IMG/VR virus record: IMGVR_UViG_3300035070_002615
Span: 1 to 45,207 of that record
Reading direction: 5' to 3' (one strand)
Length of the DNA stretch: 45,207 nt
From: a virus
The notes beneath the pieces are model-generated. The model ran no database searches. It worked only from the letters and a program-made list of their open reading frames with translations, and was not told where the DNA came from. Shown piece by piece: positions 26,501 through 35,500 of this stretch (its first letter is position 1; each line of letters begins with the position of its first letter). The translations under genes were made by a program, and so were the position numbers.

Positions 26501-29500
26501 TATAGGATTGAAAACCAGAAATAGTTTAGAGGCTGCCGAAGAGATAGTTCGTACAATTAATCAATATGCAGCATTGAATGCTAGGCTAAGTGACGGCAGT
26601 TCTGCTCATGACCCTTCTCCGTTTTGGGATACCAAACAAAGTTTTTCATCTGCCCAAAAAGGTACACATATGGGTTATTTGAGAGCACACATTGGTAGAG
26701 CCGTTACTGATAGAAACGGTGTTAATGGTTGGACTGTAGTTATACACAGTACAGTGCCGGGAGCAAGTGGTAGAAATTTCTGTGTTTGGTTAGATAATAG
26801 TCAAGGCCAAACTGAATATCAACCTGAATTTATTATTGGTCATGGCGGTAGGTGGCGTAACTTTTGGGCTTTACCTGAAGATATACAAGGTGAAAACATG
26901 CATCCTGCACCTATGCCTCTTAACAAACATGGAAGACCATTTGCTCCTATTACAACGTTACAACAATATTTAGAAGATGAGAATGAAGAAAATGTCATTG
27001 CTGTTACTGACTATGGAACAGATGAAGAAGATACAATACAAAGTGTATCGGATGTGATTAGCGGTCAAATGCATAATACTTCAATACCTAAGTCTTTTGA
27101 ATCTGAAGGTTCACCTTCAACTTTAATTCAAGGTTTGAGAACTGGTAAATCTGCTATTGCTAGAGTAAATTTTGGCGGTTTAGTAGCAACTGGAGTACCC
27201 GGTTTTACAGATGTTGCAGGAAAATGGGGATATGGTGCATTCTCTACTGAAGATAAAGCAAGGTATGGAAACAATGTAGCAAGTAGTTATTCTTCTCATG
27301 TATCTAATGCTGAAAAAATTAAATTAGCGAAAGGAGAATCTAAAAGAGATTTATACGGTTTTAGATTTGAAGACCATTTGGGTAATAATTATGGTGTAAG
27401 ATTTATTTATAGAGAAAGAGAAAATACTCGTGGTGGTAGAGAATCTTTTGTTAAAAAAACTGAGGATTTACCTTCAACAATTAGTCAAGAAATATGTGTA
27501 TTCTTCAACGATAAGGATGTGAGCCAAGGTGGTTTCACTATTGGTAAAAACATGAGTGGTAGTGGTGATGCTACGGGTATGTTAGATACAGGAGATGCTA
27601 CTAATCCTGTTATTGAAACTTGGACAGGTAATCTATGGAATGCAGTTAATGCCCCTGAAGCAACTGTGCGTGTTAATGTAACTGAAGACGCTAACGAAAG
27701 TAAATTACAAATCGTAGGATTAGAACCCTTTGATGCTAGTTTTACAACAGATGGTAAATTAAATTATCTTGGCTTCCCTAAAAATGGTGGTCTTTTACAA
27801 ATATCTGATATAGATGGTACTGGTAATGCAAATGTCGGTAAAGTCTTTCATTATACACATCAAGATGGTAGTTATTTTTATGGTATAACACCAAGTGTTG
27901 CTGACTGGAACATCACCAACGACCCTTATATTATCAGCCCTGTTTTAAATCGTACTACATTAGTTACTGATGAGTTGATGGCTGCTGTTACTGCTGCTGC
28001 AATCAATGCTACAAGTCCGACAACTTTTGATTGTACTCATATGTATACTACAGACGGTAAGACTTTTGGAGAATGGGGTGTAAAACCTGATTCGATAGTT
28101 ATTACACCATTCAGCAATGATGGTAAATATCTATCTGAAAGTTTTTCTGCTTCAATACACCCAGATTTAGGTATTCAAGCAGCACACTTAGAATTTGGAG
28201 AACAAAAAGCCATTATCAGAAGTAATGGTGTACTAAGTATCACAACACCAAATCATATTGTTACAGATGCTAACTTAGATTTAGGTAAGAAAGTTGATTG
28301 TGGTTACATACCACGCACTTTACTTCAAATAGTTACAAAAAGTAAAGGTAGACATACAAACACACCAACTCCTGTATTTGTAAATTCAACTAACAATCCT
28401 GTAGATACAACAGCGTGGAAAAACAATCTTAACGGTGTTACTTTCACTAGAAGTTCTGGAGACCATATATTACCAAAAATAGATAGCCCTCAATTTAGAT
28501 TTGATTCATCTGCCAGTTGGGGTTCTCAAAGGTTAGATGCTGCGGATACCAATACTGAACTATGGAATTTCTTGATACCATCAGATTCTTCTACAGCGAG
28601 TGGTATGAAAGCATTTGGTGAAAAGAAAAGAGCATATTTCGTTGACGATAGTACTCCTTTCCTTGTTTGTTCTATGATTGTACAAAGTCAACAAGGTGCT
28701 GATTCTGAAAAGAAATTAATCTTTAATACAAATACTGGAATAAACTTACCTTCTTCTCCACCGGGAGATAATCAGATACTTACTTTGTTTGGTGATGAAA
28801 GGGCTAGAGAGTTTGCAGGTCTTAGGACTTTAGGTAGCGTATTTTCCGAACCAATTACATTCTTTAAAGGTGGTAAAAGTAGTCCCGACCATAGTGTTCC
28901 GGTGTTCTTTGGTGGTGGATTTACAGGTGTTACACTAGATGTTAATGACGGTACTACAAACGATTATTCATCTTTTTACACTCATCCTTATGCTAGTGGA
29001 CCAACTGGTACTGCTGGTATTCAGAATGCAAATGAAATATCGACTAGTTTTGCTATGTTAGATTGTAATGCTATGTTTGCCTTCTTTCCCGGTACTCCGT
29101 TGTGTAACCAACATCGTGGTAGTTTGATGCCACCTTTCTTCAATCAGGATAACATGTTAACGCCTGACTTAGATAGAGGTGGTACTTCTTACACTAGAGG
29201 TGTAGTAAAAGCAAAACCTATACCTTTAGTAATGCGTTTCGCTCATCCAACTGCTAGATATGAAGACCATCGTGATGGTACAGATAATAAAACCACATAC
29301 ATGATATTTGGTCCGGGTCAAGCATTCCCATTCACAGGTGTACATGATTCTACAGGTACAGAAAACGTTAACGAACCTTTTTCCGGTAGAATAATTACAA
29401 GTGGAAATACTTGGTCTCGTGTACCTAGATTTACTGAAAATAAACAAGCATTCCCTAATCATATTACTAACAAAGACGGCGACTATTTACCTGAAGACAT

Positions 29501-32500
29501 AACATATTATAACAACAATACAGCATATCATTGGAAAGCCATAGTAAACTGGGAGACACCTGCTGGTCATCCTCGTCGAACTATGTATCAAAGACCTGCT
29601 CATGGTAGACATTATGGTCAAATTTACACAATAACAGATGGAAGTAACACTGGTAGTCAAGTGAATGGAGTGATACCATTAAGACACACTCCGGCAATTG
29701 GTTTCGGTATTACAATGGGTGCTGATACAGTATTCCATATGGATGGGGGCTTACATGCTGGTGGTTCTTGGTTAGATAATCAACTTACATTTAATCCTGT
29801 CCATCCAAAGAAAAATACAAGAATTGTAGGTGGTAATTCTTCAACTACTTGGACTAGAGATAATCAAATTCATCCTACAGCATTTAGAGTTGCAGGACCA
29901 CTTACTGGTAGAATTTTAGATTATAGCGGTTCAGAAACAGTATCATCATCTGATAGTAAATTAGAATATATTGTTGTTGATGCTACAAGGTGTCAGAATG
30001 GTGAAGAATTAGCCACTGTTTTAGGTGCGGCAATTAACGCATTTCCGGGTGCTGGAGCACTCAAATCACTTGGAGGTACACATATGCCTTCAATGGGTAA
30101 TGCTATGCGTCAAGATAGATATGGGTGGGTTGATACTGGTGCTATTGGAACTTATGATACTACTAATAAATTTGTAGAAAGTGCAACTACCACTAACAGA
30201 GATTTGTTAGAAAATTTACCTGCATCCGGTTGGTTGAAATCTGCAATCGATACAGTTGATAATGCTAATAGTAATACACAAAGTGCTTGTTATCACGCTA
30301 AAGAAATTTTAGTTGTTGATGCTGCTGCTGGTACATTCAAGGCAAGGTTTAGATTAGCACAGCATAAAAAAGCGGCTGCTAATGGTGCATTTGATGTTAA
30401 TACAAGTCCTGATGGTAATTTGTTTGTTTGGTCTAAAGCGGGTACTATACGTTTCAACAACGAAGATGATTCAACTCGTGACCACATGACACAAGTTCAC
30501 TTTTCAGGTATTGTGGATGCTGTTGATAGAACAAAACCAGTTGGTGCTGTTGGATGGGCTGGTGAAAGATATTCTTACCTTAACAGTTTGAAAGTTGGAA
30601 CAGAAGGTTATGGTGCTGGTTTAGGAGCACATCATTCGATGTTATCTTTTGCTCCATACGGCACTGCCAGTACAATGATTACAACATTAAGTCAATTACC
30701 TCACACTTATCCTTTGTTTGATACTCCCGAAAGTGTACCTCCTATTGATGGAGTTGTTGGATTATTAGATGATTATTTAGATAGTTTCTATTCTGGTGGT
30801 TTCAAGATTGCAGGTGCATCAACTAGAAGTTATAGTTTAATTCAAACTGATAGTGCTATTGATTATCATAACTATTCTAACACCCCAATCAACTTTAACA
30901 AAACGAATGGTCAAACATCTTCTAGTGAAATATTACCTGACACTCTTTCACAACCTGTTGGCTTATATGGTAGTGCATTCTTAGTAGTAAGTTATGAATC
31001 TGAAAGTGCGTTAATTGCCAAATATGATAGAGATGGTATTACTGCTACTGGTGATTGGTTGCAAATACATGGTGTATCGTCAGATGCTATAACATATGCA
31101 GGTACTACTCTTTGGGATGAAAGATTTCACGGTCAAGACAGATTCATTGCACCAGCCAATGCAGGACCAAACGTAGAAGCGTTAATTGTACATGATATGG
31201 TAGTACCTAAATCTACAGCATTTGAATCAGATGTTACTTGGGTCGATACTCTATTCCCTACTGGTGCTACTAAACACATGCATGGTTCTGTATCTAGTGA
31301 TTTAGAATTAGAAAATGCAACTCCTGATAGGGCTAAAACTGGCGATTTAATATATGATTTAGATTATTCAGCAGGTTCTTATAATTTAGAGCCTGAAACT
31401 GCTGGACCTGTGGAAAGTATAACAGTAAGTGCTACAGGTAGTGGTTATAGTACTGGATTTGCTGCTACGACTGGCGGTAATGGTTCAGGTTGTAGAGTTA
31501 ATGTAGTTAGTGTGACTGGAAATGCTCTCAATAGTGTAACTATTGCTAGTGCTGGCACTGGGTATGAGATTGGTGATGTTCTCACAGTTGCTGGAGGTTC
31601 AGGCGGTACAGTTACAGTCGGTAGAATAAATAATTTAGTTGAAAGAAATGTAGCATCACACCATCATACTACTAGTTATCAGGCAAATAAATCTGCTACC
31701 TATTGGATGGGCGATGTGAATGCATATCAAATCTATGAAAATTCTGCTATCAAGAATTTTAACACGGAAAATGTAGTATGGAAGAGAATGGATGGTGGTA
31801 ACTTATCATTACCTGCAATTAATGCTCGTGGTTTAGGTGCTGTGCCTTTTATGACTAGAGTTGCAAGTAACACAGCATACACTACGGGCGAGAAGATATT
31901 TGGTAATGTTAGATTTAGTTTTGAAACTACAAATAGTGCAATGTTACCAATTTTACAGGCTCAAGAATTAAGTCATCCACAACTTGCTGCTAGATATCCT
32001 TTGAAAGTAGATAATGTTTTACAAATACCAAATGAAGAAATACAGTTTGATAGCATAAATGTATTAGATGATTCAGGTCAAGTTCATAAAATCGAAGGTG
32101 GTAGTCCTTTCGGTACTATAATTAGAGGTTACAGATTAATTGAAGATAGAACTACTAAAGGAACAGCACCTAGTTTGGCTAATAGTGGTAAACCATCTAA
32201 TCTCAAAATAACATTACCCAATCCTGATTCTATACCCGGTAATATAGTTGTCAGAAGTGGTTTTGACCCTATACAAGCGTATCAAAATGAAACTTTTGGT
32301 TCTGGTGGTATGTTACATGCAGACTTAGGTGTATCAGCCCCTTCCTCTGATAACAAACTAGAACGCTTCTTTGATAACACAGTTAAAGGTCCAAGACAAG
32401 CACCAAATTATGAAAATCATAACTGGGAACACATTGACCCTCTAACTTACAAAAGCACATTAGACGGTTGGAAGAATGAATCTTTGCAAACTTCATATGA

Positions 32501-35500
32501 ATTACACGATAAGACACTTTTCTTCCATGTAACTAAAATGGGTCATTCTCATACACATCGATATCCTACAGTGTATACTCATGCTTCCGGTATAGAAACT
32601 GATACAGTATCCGTATCTAGTTGGAATGCAACAACTAACGCTTTAGTCATAGATGCTACACTGAGTACTAACGTATTTAATGCAGGTTTTGGTACTAAAG
32701 AGGTAAAAGATAGTAGAAAGTTCTTAAGAGTGTATAATCCAACTACTGATGAAGGTGTTGTTTGTTCTTACACTTCACAAGGTAGCACAACACTTACCGT
32801 AGTAGGTGATGTAGACTTTGCTACGTTTATGGCTGGACAGACTGTAACTGACCTCAAAGTAGTTCCTTCTTACTATGTACCTGCTGGTAGTGCTAGATTC
32901 TTTGCTGCTCGTAGAATGCGTGACCATGCTGAAGTAAGCGGTAGTTCTCCTGATATGGCACATACTCAGTATACTGGTAATGAAACGGTAGCCTATAACA
33001 GATATAGTAAACCAGTACTCACGCCAATGCCTTATCCTAGAATGGGTCATCACTTTGTTACTCCAACAATGCCTATGCTGCCCGGTCACTGGTCACATCC
33101 AGCGTATCAAAGTCTTTACAAGAAACATCGTGCTCAACAAAGATTGCAGAAAAAATTCTTAGATAGTGCAACAATACAAGATGTTTACGACACTGAAGAG
33201 AAGAAAACTAACACTACGTTAGTTGAAGATTTTATTAATCCCTTAGAATCAGAAATAAACTTTAGTGGAATAAATGCTGCCCCTAGTGGTCCTAGTGACA
33301 TTCATGGAGGTGCATTCACTCTAATGTTTGAAACTGCTATCAAATACGATGGTTACGGTGTTTTAGCCTCTACAGGGTTAGGCGGAGATATCAATAAAGT
33401 AGGTGGACACACTGTTGTTTTAGAGGCAGCAGCATACTATACGTTAGGATATCATTTCCCTGACCCTGCTGAAGTAGGTGCATATCAAATTATTATACAA
33501 CCTAATCTACATGTCAACCAAATACGTGGTTACAGTGCTAACACGCAATCTGTTGGTAAAGGCATGACATATCAACAAGTCAATACAGTAGTCGGTATTG
33601 CTGACCATAGTTCACAAACAGGGGCTATAAGTTTGATTTTAGAAAAAGCCACTGATGCAGATGTAAGGGGTTGTGAAATTTTTATTAACGAAACAATGTT
33701 AGATGTAAGCCCGGATTACGGTAGTCAATTTACAAATATACCTCCTTTATTACTTTACAATCCATTTGGTGTTAACTTAAATGAAACTCCTTCATTTACT
33801 AGACAAGGATTTCCTTATTCACCTATGTTTTCTGACGCTACACCTGCATATACTTTGAATATTCCGTGGTGGACTATACTTTTTGATAATATAGATTATA
33901 ATCCTAGTAATTATATTACAGATTTAGATGATTATAGTAATTATATAGGTATATCTCAATATGCACCTCATAATTATTATCAATTTAGTAAAAGTACTTA
34001 TGGAAGTATAGGAAATCAATTAACAATACAAGGATATCCTTCAATATATCCAAATATATATTCTCGTACTTTACAAAATATATCTTTAATACCTCAATGT
34101 ACTGTAATATCGTTTTCACAAGGTGATGGTACTATAACAGTAGATGATGCAAGTGTTTTACCTAGAACACCTCTTTTCGGTCAAAAATTAATATATCAGG
34201 CTGAAAATGGTGCTACATATATCAGACAATATATTCGACGTTCTGGTGATGCTCGTGATGAAATTAATTTACCTAATACAATACATCTTAATGTTAATAA
34301 TGATGCGTTTTGGGATAATTTATTTGCCGGTGCTGTTATTTCATTAACTACAACAGGCTCTCTTAACGACCCGTATACTCATTTAATAGATAAGAAAAAG
34401 AATGTTTTTGCTCACTTTTTGCCGGATTTGATTAATGGTAGTCAGGATACTACATCTCTACATCTACCCGATGCTTTCCTTTGTAAATCACATCCAAACT
34501 TAGGTAGACCTTACACGTATTTTTCCGATGATGATTCTAGGGCTTGGAATGGTAATGCTGTAGATGCTGCTATGTATAATTCTCTACCTGAACATTTTGA
34601 AACATTCCATTATTTCGCTGCATCCTATTCTATGAGTTATGGACCATTTTACATGGATATTAAGTCTCCTAATACTACTAAAGATGGGTCTGTAACGTAT
34701 AATAGCGATAATACCGATGTTGGTGATGATGGTGGCAATATCACTTATCATAGATTATGGCCGTGTGGTAGTCGTGGAGGTCCACAAGCAAGTAGTTTAG
34801 ATGAATACATGATTGCTGTTTTATCATGGCACTATCCCGGCGAACATGGTAGTTTAGATTTCAATATTAGCGATAAAGGGTATGATAGTAGCAGTAGTGG
34901 TAGTTATACTGACAGTTCAACAAAAGGTCTTAGATTAGGTTGGGAGGGAGGTACAGGTGCTAGAAGTAGTACTGAAAGACGAAGTTACGGTTATAGAATA
35001 GCGTTAAGACAGGCTTTAAACAAACCTAGATGGGGAATTCATAGTCTTAGATACTTTTCAGAGATTGCATCTGGGTCATCTGCAAGTGGTAATGCAGTGT
35101 TAACAACTGATTATCACTCCGGTCCACTTGTACAAGAATTCAAGTATGGTGTAATGAATGATGCACCTACTTGGATTTACGGTGGTGGAGGTTCAGATAC
35201 TTCTAATGTAGGTGCTTTAGGGCAAACCTATGTAGGTGTAATGGAGACTGCTACTAACTTTACAGGTATGTTAGGAATAGATAAACCTGAGAATCTTGTT
35301 CGTTATAGTGATGGTCGCAGAATGACAAGACCATACGGTGCTCCTGTGCGTACCATACGCAATCCTGCTGGTACTCGTAGGGATTGGTGGGGTGATGGCG
35401 AAGGAAAGGGCATAGAACGCCTTTCTAAAGCCTCTGAGTACTATCTGATAGATTGGTGGGCAAACGAGCGTGGAGAGGACGTTAGACGTGCTCCTGTGCG

